Below, one piece after another: positions 1 through 8,624 of a stretch of DNA of 64,000 nucleotides. A program made the position numbers and the translations under genes. Below the pieces are notes generated by a model. The model saw nothing but the letters and a program-made list of their open reading frames with translations, made no database searches and was not told the DNA's origin. Source of the DNA: JAIQFV01 sp041494885 (GTDB lineage Bacteria > Acidobacteriota > Terriglobia > JAIQFV01). Positions within the stretch are counted from its first letter, which is position 1, and the number at the start of each line of letters is the position of its first letter. The stretch lies in assembly GCA_041494885.1 (NCBI GenBank), contig JBGQBO010000002.1, forward strand, positions 157,689-221,688, written 5' to 3'.

Positions 1-64
1 AGAAGTTCATTGACCGTTGGCCCGGTCTCAGAAACTGGTGGGACAAGAAGTGAGGGTTAACCCA

Positions 65-712
65 ATGTCACGGCATAGTGCTCATGGCGTTCTTGTTGTT
101 TCCCTTTTGGTGTGCTGCTGCGGACTTAGAGCAGTTCCGCACCGTCACCAGCCTGGGAAGGGGGCTAAAGTGGTTTCTCAGATGGATAAAGAGGGTGCGG
201 GAGTACGGATAAGCACAAAGGCATTTCTCACCTCCTGGCTTGTTGAGCGGAACGATGCGAAGGCACTCCAGAGCTTCAGTGATCAAGCCTATTCGAACCG
301 CGTCATGTTGCATGAGAGCTGCGCCGGTTACATCAAAGATGCAGACCGAAGATCGAGAGACGGCATAAAGAAAGGCATTCAGAAATTCCTCGCTGATGCC
401 TCCAGTTTACACCACGCTAAGACCCTAAATGAAGCTCTTAATCTCACAGTAGTGCTTAAGTTGGCCCAGCAACTTGAAGGAAAAGTGACTAACAATGTCA
501 AGGAGGATGGGTTCCTATTGGTTCACTCGAGCTCGGTTGACGCCATAGACCTTGCGACTGAACCCGAGGCTTCGGCCTTTCTGAAAGCACACCTTCCCCC
601 ACAGGGATTTTACGAAGCCTTCGTTCCATTGGGTCAAGGCATGAGCGTCTTCTTATGGATTAAGGAGGGGGATGCCTGGAAGATCTACCATGTAGCACTC
701 GTTTGCATGTGA
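65..712 (+). CDS. Small secreted hypothetical protein
   Basis: I do not recognise this 215-residue protein. I chose the ATG at 65 because GTGAGGG lies just upstream; an in-frame TTG at 17 would only add a hydrophilic leader. Residues 8-26 are hydrophobic and rich in Val, Leu and Cys (three consecutive Cys), so a Sec signal peptide or lipoprotein-type leader is likely. The rest is soluble, mixed alpha/beta, and ends in a strand-rich stretch (SVFLWIKEGDAWKIYHV) of the kind seen in NTF2-like or other small beta domains, but that fold is only a guess. The gene is not obviously in an operon and is followed by a transposase module. Confidence 0.6.
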   Translation: MSRHSAHGVLVVSLLVCCCGLRAVPHRHQPGKGAKVVSQMDKEGAGVRISTKAFLTSWLVERNDAKALQSFSDQAYSNRVMLHESCAGYIKDADRRSRDGIKKGIQKFLADASSLHHAKTLNEALNLTVVLKLAQQLEGKVTNNVKEDGFLLVHSSSVDAIDLATEPEASAFLKAHLPPQGFYEAFVPLGQGMSVFLWIKEGDAWKIYHVALVCM

Positions 713-737
713 AAGTGCTTAGCGTCGATTTCCAGAT

Positions 738-751
738 ACAATTCATCGAAT
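738..751 (+). repeat. 14-bp direct repeat, left copy (partner 2258-2271)
   Basis: ACAATTCATCGAAT occurs here and again at 2258-2271 in the same orientation, bracketing the RAYT module and a short uncertain reading frame. It abuts the left end of the first transposase-end repeat at 751. It could be a target duplication or a remnant of an older duplication. Confidence 0.5.
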
Positions 752-993
752 GTTCGGGGTCGGACCAAGTGAACTCATTGAAATGGTTGTTGATCCTCGG
801 AAAAAAGGGTAATATTTAGGCCTTAGAAGCTGTTTTTTGCCCCCGAAATCACCCCCCCTGGCAACTTGCAAGTCACTGATGTTTGGGGTCGGACCAAGCC
901 AACTGATTGAAATGGTTGTCGATGATCAAAAAAAAGGGTAATATTTAGGCCTTAGAAGCTGTTTTTTGCCCCCGAAATCACCCCCTTGGCAAC
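751..993 (+). repeat. Two direct copies of the transposase left-end repeat
   Basis: Units at about 751-866 and 880-993 are near-identical and 129 bp apart. Each begins with GGGGTCGGACCAAG (756-769 and 885-898), has an A-rich stretch, then TTAGGCCTTAGAAGCTG, a T6 run and CCCCCGAAATCACCCCC. The stretch occupies the gap between the upstream gene and the transposase and contains no gene. The second unit ends about 25 bp before the transposase start, so it is the natural left end; the first looks like an extra, duplicated end. Confidence 0.8.
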
Positions 994-1017
994 AATGGAT
1001 CCGCGGAGAAACCTGCC

Positions 1018-1824
1018 ATGGCAAGAGCCCATCGGCATTATCTGCCGGGACAGATCTGGCATTTGACGCACCGCTGTCACGAGCGTCAGTTTCTGCTGCA
1101 GTTCCACCGCGACCGGCAGGCGTGGATCGGGTGGTTGTATGAGGCCCGCAAGCGCTTGGGGCTGTGCGTTCTGGATTACATGGCCACGTCCAACCACGTC
1201 CATTTGTTAGTGGATGACCGGGAAGGTGGGGAGGTCATTCCGGCCTCGATGCAACTGGTGGCCGGACGGGTCGGGCAGCAGTACAATCAGCGGAAGAAAA
1301 GGCGTGGCGCGTTTTGGGAAGACCGCTACCATGCCACGGCGGTCGAAAGCGGAAAGCATTTTCGGCAATGTCTGGCCTATATTGATTTGAATATGGTGCG
1401 GGCCGGCGTGGTCACCCATCCGGGACAATGGCCGGCGTGTGGTTACGTGGAAATCCAGCATCCGAAGGTACGGTACGGGATCATCGATTATGGGCGGTTG
1501 ATGGAATTGATGGGCGTCACCCGCCTGGAACAGTTGCAGCAAGCCTGTCGCGAACAAATCGAAGAGGCCATCCAAAGGAAGCAGTGGGAGCGGCAGAGCC
1601 AATGGAGCGAAAGTCTGGCGGTGGGCAGCCCGGCTTATGTGGAAGCCGTTCGGAAGCAGTTGGGAGCGAGAGCCCGAGGAAGGGATGTGGTGCGGGCCGA
1701 AACGGGTTGCCAGTTGCGGGAGGAGGACGCGGCTTATGGGGTTGATTTAGAAGGCGAAAAAAGCTGTTTAAGCCTCAAAAACACCCGGTTTTGGAACCTA
1801 TTCTCTTATCCTAAAGCAACTTAG
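1018..1824 (+). CDS. REP-associated tyrosine transposase (RAYT, Y1_Tnp family)
   Basis: This 268-residue protein belongs to the Y1 transposase/RAYT family, single-strand HUH nucleases that cut and rejoin REP-type hairpins. The metal-binding HUH pair is His60 and His62 in SNHVHLLV. The catalytic tyrosine is probably Tyr121 in AYIDLNMVRAGVV, a block typical of RAYTs, and GAFWEDRYHAT precedes it. The C-terminal third (about 190-268) is basic and Arg/Glu-rich. The ATG at 1018 is preceded by GCGGAGAAACC. The stop codon touches the right inverted end. The motifs are intact, so the gene may be active. Confidence 0.92.
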   Translation: MARAHRHYLPGQIWHLTHRCHERQFLLQFHRDRQAWIGWLYEARKRLGLCVLDYMATSNHVHLLVDDREGGEVIPASMQLVAGRVGQQYNQRKKRRGAFWEDRYHATAVESGKHFRQCLAYIDLNMVRAGVVTHPGQWPACGYVEIQHPKVRYGIIDYGRLMELMGVTRLEQLQQACREQIEEAIQRKQWERQSQWSESLAVGSPAYVEAVRKQLGARARGRDVVRAETGCQLREEDAAYGVDLEGEKSCLSLKNTRFWNLFSYPKAT

Positions 1825-1838
1825 CTTGGTCCGACCCC

Positions 1839-2315
1839 AAGTTTCCCCTTGCAGAGGAATGGTATCACAACACAGGAGCGGGTATTTTGGCAGGTGGGTC
1901 GGGTCACCGTCTCTGATTCGCCTGCATCGTCATACCTTGATTTGTGGTCCGCCGTGCGGGGCAATTGTCACTATTGATGGCGGAAATTAAGAGACGTCGC
2001 TTTACAGTACTTGCATTCTCAAGATCCAATTCATAACGACGATGAAGTCATTTTCGGTGCATACATTCCCGGAGAAACGTGGTCTTTGGCCTGGGTGGAG
2101 AGAAGAGCCACTTCACTTTTGGTCGTTGATTGTGTATTGTTGCCGTTCGAGATCTCACAAGTGACTGTCATTTCGGAAGTGGATGCCTTCACCCATCACA
2201 CATTCACAGGTTTGTCTCGGTATGCATGAGCTTAGTTTTTGAAATCTTCAGAATTAAACAATTCATCGAATCCCGCTCAATGGTCTTCTGAATAGTTTCT
2301 CCTCCGAGGTGGAAT
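1839..2315 (+). other. Gap with one weak short reading frame
   Basis: The only candidate is a 72-codon frame at 2011-2229 starting from TTG, with no convincing ribosome site and no family resemblance, so I do not call it as a gene. The 3' part carries the second copy of the 14-bp direct repeat (2258-2271). The last 20 bases contain the ribosome site CTCCGAGGTGG of the next gene. Confidence 0.4.
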
Positions 2316-5300
2316 ATGGCTTCGATCCGTCGTCGTTCTTTGCTCATCTGCACATCATTGATGTTGCTGGCATGGTTGTCCGTGGCGTACGCGCAGCCGT
2401 TCGATCCAAAGCTTTATTCTGAAATGCACTGGCGAGTGATTGGTCCGTTCCGCGGGGGCCGGACGGTCGCCGTGAGCGGAGTGCCCGGTGAACCTAATGT
2501 TTTTTACATGGCACCCAACAATGGGGGTGTCTGGAAGAGCACTGACTATGGTCACGTGTGGAAGCCGATTTTCGATGATCAGCCGACCGGGTCGATCGGG
2601 GCACTTGCGGTGGCGCCGTCTGACCCCAAAATCATCTACGTCGGCAGCGGAGAGGGCCTCCAGCGTCCGGATCTTTCGGTGGGGGATGGCATCTACAAAT
2701 CAACTAACGGGGGAAACACCTGGCAGCACCTGGGCCTGCGCGAAGGTCAGCAGATCGCAGCCATCCTCGTCGATCCGCGTGATGTGAACCGACTGTTTGT
2801 GGCGGTGCTGGGGCATCCTTACGGACCCAACGAAGAGCGAGGAGTCTATCGCTCAACCGACGGAGGCCAGACGTTCCAGAAGGTGCTCTACAAAGATGAA
2901 AACACGGGTGCAGCGGACCTGGCGTTTGATCCTTCCAATCCCGAGACGGTCTATGCCGTGCTTTGGGCGGGGCGACAGGGACCTTGGGAATACAACAATG
3001 CTTACCTCGGTCCGAATAGCGGTCTCTTCAAATCGACTGACAGCGGGACCCACTGGCGTCCGCTGACAGAGGGCCTGCCGACTTCGGCTGAGGGACTCGG
3101 TCGCATCGGCATCGGAATCGCGCCGAGTGATCCGAACCGAATATACGCGCTTGTTCAGGCCAACCCAAAGGTCGGCGGCCTGTTCCGTTCCGATGATGCG
3201 GGCGAGAACTGGCAGCGCATCCACAATGAGTCGCGTGTCTGGGGACGGGGAGATGACTTTGCCGAAGTAAAAGTGGATCCTAAGAACAAGGACATCGTGT
3301 ACGCCGCCAATACCTCGACGTACCGCTCTACTGACGGCGGAGTAACTTTTCTCGCCCTCAAGGGCTCGCCCGGCGGCGATGACTATCACCGCATCTGGAT
3401 CAATCCGGAAGATCCTAAGATCATCTTGCTGGGAGCCGACCAGGGCGCCACGCTCAGCGTCAACGGCGGCGAGACTTGGAGCTCATGGTACAACCAGCCT
3501 ACTGCGCAGATGTTCCATGTGACGGCCGACAATCGCTTTCCTTACTGGGTGTATGGCGGACAGCAGGAAAGCGGCTCCGCCGGGGTGGCGAGTCGCAGCG
3601 ATTTTGGGGAAATCAGCTTTCGTGAATGGCATACGGTGGGCGTGGAGGAGTATGGCTACGCCGCCCCCGACCCGTTGCATCCCGGTGTCATTTACGGCGG
3701 CAAGGTGACACGGTATGACGAAAAAACAGGCGAGGTTCAGAACGTCGGTCCAGTCGTCCTCCGCAATGGCCAATATCGTTTTGATCGTACCGCCCCCATC
3801 ATCTTCTCGCCAGTCGATCCGCACACCCTTTACTTCGCTGCCAATGTCCTCTTCAAGACGATAAACGGCGGGCACTCCTGGGAAATCATTAGCCCGGATT
3901 TGACGCGAAAAGATCCGGGCATTCCTCCGAGTGTCGGCATTTACGGTAAGGATGCCGCCAGGGCCGAACACCGGGGCGTGGTTTATTCGATCGCTGCTTC
4001 CCCCAGGGACGTCAACCTGATCTGGATTGGGACCGACGATGGACTGATCCAAGTGACGCGCGACGGCGGTAAGACCTGGAACGACGTGACCCCTCCCGAG
4101 TTGAAACCGTGGAGCAAGGTGACCCAGATGGATGCCGGGCACTTCGATCCTTTGACCGCTTATGCCTCAGTGTCGCGCTTTCGCCTGGACGACTTGCATC
4201 CCTTTATCTTTCGCACTCATGACGGCGGAAAAACCTGGCAGAAAATCACAAACGGTCTTCCGGATGATCCAGTCGACGTGGTTCGTGAAGATCCCGCCCG
4301 GAAAGGGCTTCTGTTTGCTGGAACTGAGCGACAGGTCTATGTCTCGTTTGACGACGGCGATCACTGGCAGTCGCTGCGGCTGAATATGCCGGCGACTTCC
4401 ATCCGCGATCTTGTCATCCATCATGACGATGTGGTCGTCGCCACTCATGGCCGGTCATTTTGGATCTTGGATGACATCACCCCACTCCGGCAGATCGACA
4501 CGCAGGCCAGAGAATCGACCGCCCTCCTGTTCAAGCCAGAGGTGGCGTACCGGGTACGATGGAACCAGAACACCGACACCCCTCTCCCGCCCGAGGAGCC
4601 GGCCGGAGAGAACCCCCCCGATGGGGCGATCCTGAATTATTTTCTTAATTCAAAGTCCGCGGACCCGGTAACGCTCGAAATTTTCGATTTCGCCGGAAAG
4701 CCGGTTCGACGCTTCTCCAGCGTTGACACACCTGAGGTGACTCACCGAGAGCTGGATAAGGAATTGCATGTCCCCACGCATTGGGTTCGAATGCCGGCGA
4801 TTCTTTCAGCGGAAACCGGGATGCACCGCTTTATTTGGGATCTGCATTATCCTCCGTTGAAGTCCCTTCGGAACGAGTATCCGATTTCGGCGATTGATAG
4901 GAACACCCCGCGCGAGCCGCGAGGCCCGCTGGCATTGCCCGGAACCTACACGGTGAAGTTGACCGTCGGGGGGAAGACTTTCGCCCAGCCACTGACCCTC
5001 AAGATGGATCCGCGCATCCTCACGCCAGCCACCGGACTGGAGGAGCAGTTCAAGCTGGCCATGCAGATTGCCGAAGCGATGCATCAAGATTACCAAGTGC
5101 TCCAGGAAGTGAAAAAGCTGAGGGCCCAGTTAAAGGAATTGCATGATCGCCCGGGCACGGAGAAGCTAACGGATGCGATCGCGGCTCTGGACAAGAAGGC
5201 TGCGGCCCTCGAGGGAACATCGAGAGAATTTGGCGGTCCGGGCACAAGAGGGGGAGAAGAAGATGATCTGACTCGTCTGAACGGAGAATTGGGGACCGTC

Positions 5301-5480
5301 TACGAGATCATCGAAAGTGCGGATGCCACGCCAACGACCCAGGCCGTGGCAGCCGTTGCGGGGTTACAAAGGGTTGTCAATTCACTGTTGGTTCAATGGA
5401 AGGAATTACAGGCAAAGGACGTGACCTTGCTCCACGAGCAGTTGAAAAAGGCCAGCCTGCCGGGCCCCCAGCCGGATTAG
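2316..5480 (+). CDS. Secreted sortilin/VPS10-type beta-propeller (BNR repeat) protein
   Basis: A 1054-residue exported protein with a clear Sec signal (RRRSLLICTSLMLLAWLSVAYAQ, cleaved near residue 27). Residues 35-720 contain repeated BNR/Asp-box-like motifs such as STDYGHVWKP, STNGGNTWQH, STDGGQTF and SDDAGENWQ, the signature of 10-bladed sortilin_N or photosystem II stability-like propellers. The region from about 730 to 950 is beta-rich and resembles the C-terminal part of similar proteins, and the last 100 residues are helical and probably coiled. Relatives are often annotated as glycosyl hydrolases, but I see no catalytic motif and would not assign a substrate. It appears monocistronic. 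Confidence 0.85.
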   Translation: MASIRRRSLLICTSLMLLAWLSVAYAQPFDPKLYSEMHWRVIGPFRGGRTVAVSGVPGEPNVFYMAPNNGGVWKSTDYGHVWKPIFDDQPTGSIGALAVAPSDPKIIYVGSGEGLQRPDLSVGDGIYKSTNGGNTWQHLGLREGQQIAAILVDPRDVNRLFVAVLGHPYGPNEERGVYRSTDGGQTFQKVLYKDENTGAADLAFDPSNPETVYAVLWAGRQGPWEYNNAYLGPNSGLFKSTDSGTHWRPLTEGLPTSAEGLGRIGIGIAPSDPNRIYALVQANPKVGGLFRSDDAGENWQRIHNESRVWGRGDDFAEVKVDPKNKDIVYAANTSTYRSTDGGVTFLALKGSPGGDDYHRIWINPEDPKIILLGADQGATLSVNGGETWSSWYNQPTAQMFHVTADNRFPYWVYGGQQESGSAGVASRSDFGEISFREWHTVGVEEYGYAAPDPLHPGVIYGGKVTRYDEKTGEVQNVGPVVLRNGQYRFDRTAPIIFSPVDPHTLYFAANVLFKTINGGHSWEIISPDLTRKDPGIPPSVGIYGKDAARAEHRGVVYSIAASPRDVNLIWIGTDDGLIQVTRDGGKTWNDVTPPELKPWSKVTQMDAGHFDPLTAYASVSRFRLDDLHPFIFRTHDGGKTWQKITNGLPDDPVDVVREDPARKGLLFAGTERQVYVSFDDGDHWQSLRLNMPATSIRDLVIHHDDVVVATHGRSFWILDDITPLRQIDTQARESTALLFKPEVAYRVRWNQNTDTPLPPEEPAGENPPDGAILNYFLNSKSADPVTLEIFDFAGKPVRRFSSVDTPEVTHRELDKELHVPTHWVRMPAILSAETGMHRFIWDLHYPPLKSLRNEYPISAIDRNTPREPRGPLALPGTYTVKLTVGGKTFAQPLTLKMDPRILTPATGLEEQFKLAMQIAEAMHQDYQVLQEVKKLRAQLKELHDRPGTEKLTDAIAALDKKAAALEGTSREFGGPGTRGGEEDDLTRLNGELGTVYEIIESADATPTTQAVAAVAGLQRVVNSLLVQWKELQAKDVTLLHEQLKKASLPGPQPD

Positions 5481-5785
5481 AGAGTGTCACGGCCACAGTG
5501 ATCCATCGGAGTGTTGAGATCACAACGAATCGGGCCATTGATACGAGTCTTTTCCTAGCCTCTGATTTCGCATCTGGCACGAGGGCGGGGCCATCCATTG
5601 AGCCATGGGCACTCCTCGATTTCAACTCTAAATTCACACCTCTGCGCGATAAGGCTCTAGTAGGGCGCACAGTCCGCCGGGGCGGACGCCCCAACATTTC
5701 GGCGATCAGTCTCCGAATGGGCGAACGATCCCCTCAAGGAAATACCTGGACTCTTGAACTCCGTCGTCGGTCCCTCCCCCTAAAA
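5481..5785. other. Non-coding gap with a TCCGCCGNGGCGGA palindrome
   Basis: No gene is supported. GTCCGCCGGGGCGGAC at 5672-5687 is one member of a dispersed palindrome family, with other copies near 28.1, 59.5 and 63.8 kb. Confidence 0.5.
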
Positions 5786-5862
5786 CCTATTACCTATCAC
5801 CAACTACCTATCACCTATCTCCTTTCACCTTTCCCTGGCCCCTGACACCCGACACCTGACAC
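5786..5862 (+). repeat. Heptameric tandem repeat array (solo arm)
   Basis: Eleven consecutive 7-bp units stay in perfect phase: CCTATTA, CCTATCA, CCAACTA, CCTATCA, CCTATCT, CCTTTCA, CCTTTCC, CTGGCCC, CTGACAC, CCGACAC, CTGACAC. The last three match the right arms of the heptad elements at 55.4 and 56.4 kb. No matching left arm is visible upstream, so this is a solo arm. It ends 10 bp before a promoter-like sequence. Confidence 0.8.
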
Positions 5863-5871
5863 CTCTTTTAT

Positions 5872-5900
5872 TTGCTTGCAACCGCTGTCTGGAGTATACT
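5872..5900 (+). promoter_or_regulatory. Sigma-70-like promoter
   Basis: TTGCTT (5872-5877), a 17-bp spacer and TATACT (5895-5900). It lies about 200 bp upstream of the gene at 6105 and probably drives it. The same TTGCTY-N17-TATACT layout recurs at 21339. Confidence 0.55.
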
Positions 5901-6104
5901 CCCCGGCATTGGCTCCCATGGTGGGAGACATCCCCCCGAAAACCGCATGGTTCATCAAACAGTCGAGGACTTTCTTGTCTCCTCAGGGATCTTGGAGGCG
6001 GTATGCCCGATGCCACTCCGCGCCCTCAACCTCTTCGATAAAAGGGAGGAAGCAGCTTCTCCTCGATGTGTCCCGAGCCGTCGCGGTTGTAAAAAGGAGC
6101 GCAT

Positions 6105-6734
6105 ATGTCAAAGGACATCCCGAACAATCCGCAGGTGGAGGATCCTGAAGTCCGCATCGAAAAGCTGAGGCGCGAAGTTGAGGAATTGACGGGTGGGAAG
6201 ATGGTCTCCAACGTTTCTGAAGACTGCCCGTTAGAAATCGAAGAGAAATTCTGGGAGCATGTGCTTGCCTATGAGAAGACCAAATTCGAAGTGCCCTTTG
6301 ATATGCTGGTGAAGGGTGGCATATCGTTGCCTGCACCACGGGAACTGGACGACTCGCGGCTGACATTGAAATTATGGGAGGTCATCCGCGGTCTGGCCCT
6401 GCTGGGAGCTTACCTGGAGTGCACGGACCACCTCAGCGATCGCGAGCTCTATGCGGCGCTGTGGAATGATTTGCTTCGCGAAGAGACCATGCTGCTGCCC
6501 AACGATCCCGACTTTGCCTGCCACATGGACCCCATTGGAAGTGGCAGCGAGGAGGAGAATTTTATCTATCTGAAATATTACGCAGACGAGGAATATCGCC
6601 TCCATTGGAAAAGGGAGTGGCCCGACGAACCTTTGCCGGAGCATGAGCCGCTGCCATTTAACCGCGACCGCCATCTGCCCAAACCGGCATTTGAAAATTG
6701 GTCACCGTCGGTGGGAGATGAAGTTGAAGCATAG
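6105..6734 (+). CDS. Conserved hypothetical cytoplasmic protein
   Basis: A 209-residue, acidic, soluble protein of unknown function. The ATG at 6105 has a strong ribosome site (AAAGGAG, 7 nt spacing). Residues 14-30 form a short amphipathic helix with heptad-like spacing (VRIEKLRREVEELTGG). The centre is helical, with KLWEVIRGLALLGAYLECTDHLSDRELYAALWNDLLREE, and the C-terminal 60 residues are rich in Pro, Glu and Trp. There is no signal peptide, membrane segment or recognisable catalytic motif. The long AT-containing leader from the 5872 promoter suggests it is transcribed alone. Confidence 0.75.
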   Translation: MSKDIPNNPQVEDPEVRIEKLRREVEELTGGKMVSNVSEDCPLEIEEKFWEHVLAYEKTKFEVPFDMLVKGGISLPAPRELDDSRLTLKLWEVIRGLALLGAYLECTDHLSDRELYAALWNDLLREETMLLPNDPDFACHMDPIGSGSEEENFIYLKYYADEEYRLHWKREWPDEPLPEHEPLPFNRDRHLPKPAFENWSPSVGDEVEA

Positions 6735-7352
6735 GATCTTTAGATATTGAACGGCGCATTCCATTAAGACAAACGGCCCCTCCACTTGGAGGTGCGCCCC
6801 CCCTCCAGCGGTGGAGTGTGTTCAACTGGTTGCCGGATGAACGCGCAGCTTCAATGGACAAGTGCGGGCGGATTGTTGTGCAAATCCGAACGCACCGGGA
6901 GGGCAGCAGCGGAAAGGGATGACGACGCTGTTTATGGGTACCATTCCATGAAAGCAACACGCCGGCTCTCCGGTCATATGTTCGAGGAGGTGCGGGATTG
7001 GCAAGTCGAACACAACACTGGAGAATCGGGATTCCATTGCCATTCACCAAGCGTTGTGTTCAAAGCGAATCGGCAATCCTAGCCGCGCCGGCATTCTCGC
7101 CGCGGAGAATTATTCGGGACCGAGTCGAGATCGGGTTGTTTTTTGAAAATCATTGCTCAAGCCTGAGTTGACCTGATCCCCCCGCTCAGGAAAACACGTG
7201 TTCTCCAAGGGTCAGTGAGTTTGGAGTCAGGGGGAGAGCCGAGGTAATTTCTCCCCCCCTCTTGCTCCCATGAAGCCATCCAGTTAAACTCTATTCATCA
7301 AGATCAATTTGGACAGATACAGCCCGAAGGTCCGTTCAGGAGGAAGGATGCC
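6735..7352. other. 618-bp gap without a supported gene
   Basis: Short overlapping frames on both strands look like chance. The stretch holds a C-rich imperfect hairpin (TCCACTTGGAGG...CCTCCAGCGGTGGA, about 6781-6816) and the ribosome site AGGAGGAAGG of the next gene. I see no tRNA or terminator with a T-run. Confidence 0.4.
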
Positions 7353-7676
7353 ATGGCACACACGTACGAAGAACTGAAGATCAAGACGGTGGCTGAACTG
7401 CGGGAAATCGCCGCAGGGATCGAACACGACGCGCTGCAAGGGTACACGCAACTTAACAAAGACCATTTGCTCGTCGCGCTGTGCAAGGCCCTCAACATCG
7501 AAATGCATGCGCACCATGAGGTCAAGGGCCTCAACAAATCTGAAGTAAAGGTACAGATCCGGGAACTCAAGAAGAAACGCGATGAAGCACTGGCGGCGCA
7601 TGACCATACCCGGCTCAAAGACGTCCGACGGCAGATTCACCATCTCAAGAGAAAAATGCATCGGGCCACTGTCTGA
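7353..7676 (+). CDS. Rho N-terminal/SAP-like domain protein
   Basis: A 107-residue protein. Residues 6-50 (YEELKIKTVAELREIAAG...HLLVALCKALNIE) fit the Rho_N helical domain that opens transcription termination factor Rho and occurs alone in small nucleic-acid-binding proteins. The second half is strongly basic and helical (VKVQIRELKKKRDEALAAHD...RRQIHHLKRKMHRA), probably an RNA- or DNA-binding coiled coil. The start is supported by AGGAGGAAGGATGCC before the ATG. A nucleic-acid-binding role is inferred from the domain; the target is unknown. It is followed 47 bp later by the DUF5995 genes. Confidence 0.75.
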   Translation: MAHTYEELKIKTVAELREIAAGIEHDALQGYTQLNKDHLLVALCKALNIEMHAHHEVKGLNKSEVKVQIRELKKKRDEALAAHDHTRLKDVRRQIHHLKRKMHRATV

Positions 7677-7723
7677 GCAGGGGACCACCTCAATAACGGA
7701 TACAAAATTAATCCATCCCGGGG

Positions 7724-8203
7724 GTGGGTATTTCTGCAAACTCCACCGATGAGGTCATCGAGCAGCTCAGTGAAATCATTGACTCCTCAAGTCGGCGCGG
7801 CAGCCGCCTGGGCTACTTTGCGGCGCTCTACCGGAAGGTTTCGATCAAGGTAAAGGAGGGGATTGGAGAAGGTCTTTTTGAGGACGGGCCTCGAATGGAG
7901 AGGCTGGATGTTGTTTTTGCCAACCGCTACCTGGAGGCTCTCGAGAATCACCGTCTCGGAAAACCCACCACGCGCTCGTGGCAGATTGCGTTTGACGCCG
8001 CGTCCCGCTGGTGGCCCATTGTGGTGCAGCACTTGCTCTTGGGAATGAATGCTCACATCAATCTCGATCTGGGGATAGCCGCGGCGCGAGCCTGTCCCGG
8101 TGATTCGCTTTCTGGGCTCAAACAAGACTTCGAGAAGATCAATCAGATCCTGGCCTCGCTGGTCAGCGGGGTGGAACACGAGCTGGAACGAGTGGGCCCA
8201 TGA
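7724..8203 (+). CDS. DUF5995 family protein, N-terminal two-thirds
   Basis: A 159-residue product from a GTG start. It carries the family signature: SRRGSRLGYFAALYRKVSIKVKEGI, RMERLDVVFANRYLEALE, and the His-rich core VVQHLLLGMNAHINLDLGIAAA at about 105-126. DUF5995 proteins normally continue for another 70-90 residues. Here the frame stops at TGA (8201-8203), and the expected C-terminal part continues in the next frame from an ATG overlapping this stop (ATGA). Either the ancestral gene has a frameshift, or the two halves are made as coupled polypeptides. Function unknown; a metal-dependent role is possible from the conserved His residues. Confidence 0.7.
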   Translation: MGISANSTDEVIEQLSEIIDSSSRRGSRLGYFAALYRKVSIKVKEGIGEGLFEDGPRMERLDVVFANRYLEALENHRLGKPTTRSWQIAFDAASRWWPIVVQHLLLGMNAHINLDLGIAAARACPGDSLSGLKQDFEKINQILASLVSGVEHELERVGP

Positions 8204-8481
8204 TGCGCTTGTTGGATCAGGTCGCCGGAAAGACGGACGAGGCGATTATTAATTTCAGCATGGAGAAGGCCCGGGAACATGCCTGGGAAGTGGCTGGCCG
8301 GCTGGCCCCCCTGGACTCCGAGCATCAGGCCGTCGAGATCGATCTGATTGACGCAGAAACAGCCCTGATCGGAGAGGCCGTTCGACATCCAGGCTTCCTG
8401 GTCAGCGCGGTTCTCCGTCCCATCCGGCTTAGCGAGAGACGCAGCATATCCCAGATTATCAGCATCCTCACAGAGTGCTAA
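8200..8481 (+). CDS. DUF5995 family protein, C-terminal third (frame-shifted continuation)
   Basis: A 93-residue product starting in the ATGA overlap. It reads as the natural continuation of the upstream gene: MRLLDQVAGKTDEAIINFSMEKAREHAWEVAGRLAPL matches the helical tail of full-length DUF5995 proteins (defined D, AREHAW and L positions), followed by DLIDAETALIGEAVRHPG. Read together, the two frames give a protein of normal length. A single-base change near 8195-8205 would fuse them. The stop lies inside a 9-bp stem-loop. Confidence 0.65.
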   Translation: MMRLLDQVAGKTDEAIINFSMEKAREHAWEVAGRLAPLDSEHQAVEIDLIDAETALIGEAVRHPGFLVSAVLRPIRLSERRSISQIISILTEC

Positions 8482-8499
8482 GGACGTGAGACGTCCTTA
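8479..8499 (+). other. Stem-loop at the end of the DUF5995 gene
   Basis: TAAGGACGT, GAG loop, ACGTCCTTA: nine perfect base pairs beginning at the stop codon. No T-run follows, so it is more likely an mRNA 3'-end stabiliser or a Rho-dependent end than an intrinsic terminator. Confidence 0.6.
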
Positions 8500-8624
8500 A
8501 GTCCCAGCCGTGGCGCGTGCCGGCTCTGGCAGGTTAACCTTGCCTGCTTGCTGTGGCGAACGGGCCCTTGAGATCCGGGTCCAGTCTGCGACGTGAATGC
8601 CCTGGAAAGAGAAGTCGAGGGAAC

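Larger units (their letters stand above)
751..1838 (+). mobile_element. RAYT module bounded by inverted GGGGTCGGACCAAG ends
   Basis: The module has two direct left ends, the RAYT gene and one right end. The right end CTTGGTCCGACCCC (1825-1838) is the exact reverse complement of the left-end 14-mer and starts immediately after the transposase stop codon. RAYTs are single-copy, HUH-type enzymes linked to REP palindromes. Here the flanking palindromes are the likely substrates, but that is family knowledge rather than something shown by this sequence. Confidence 0.7.

Noticed and set aside
2011..2229. 72-codon gene after the RAYT module
   Set aside because: TTG start without a ribosome site, no homology recognised, and the location is in a probably inserted or duplicated segment.
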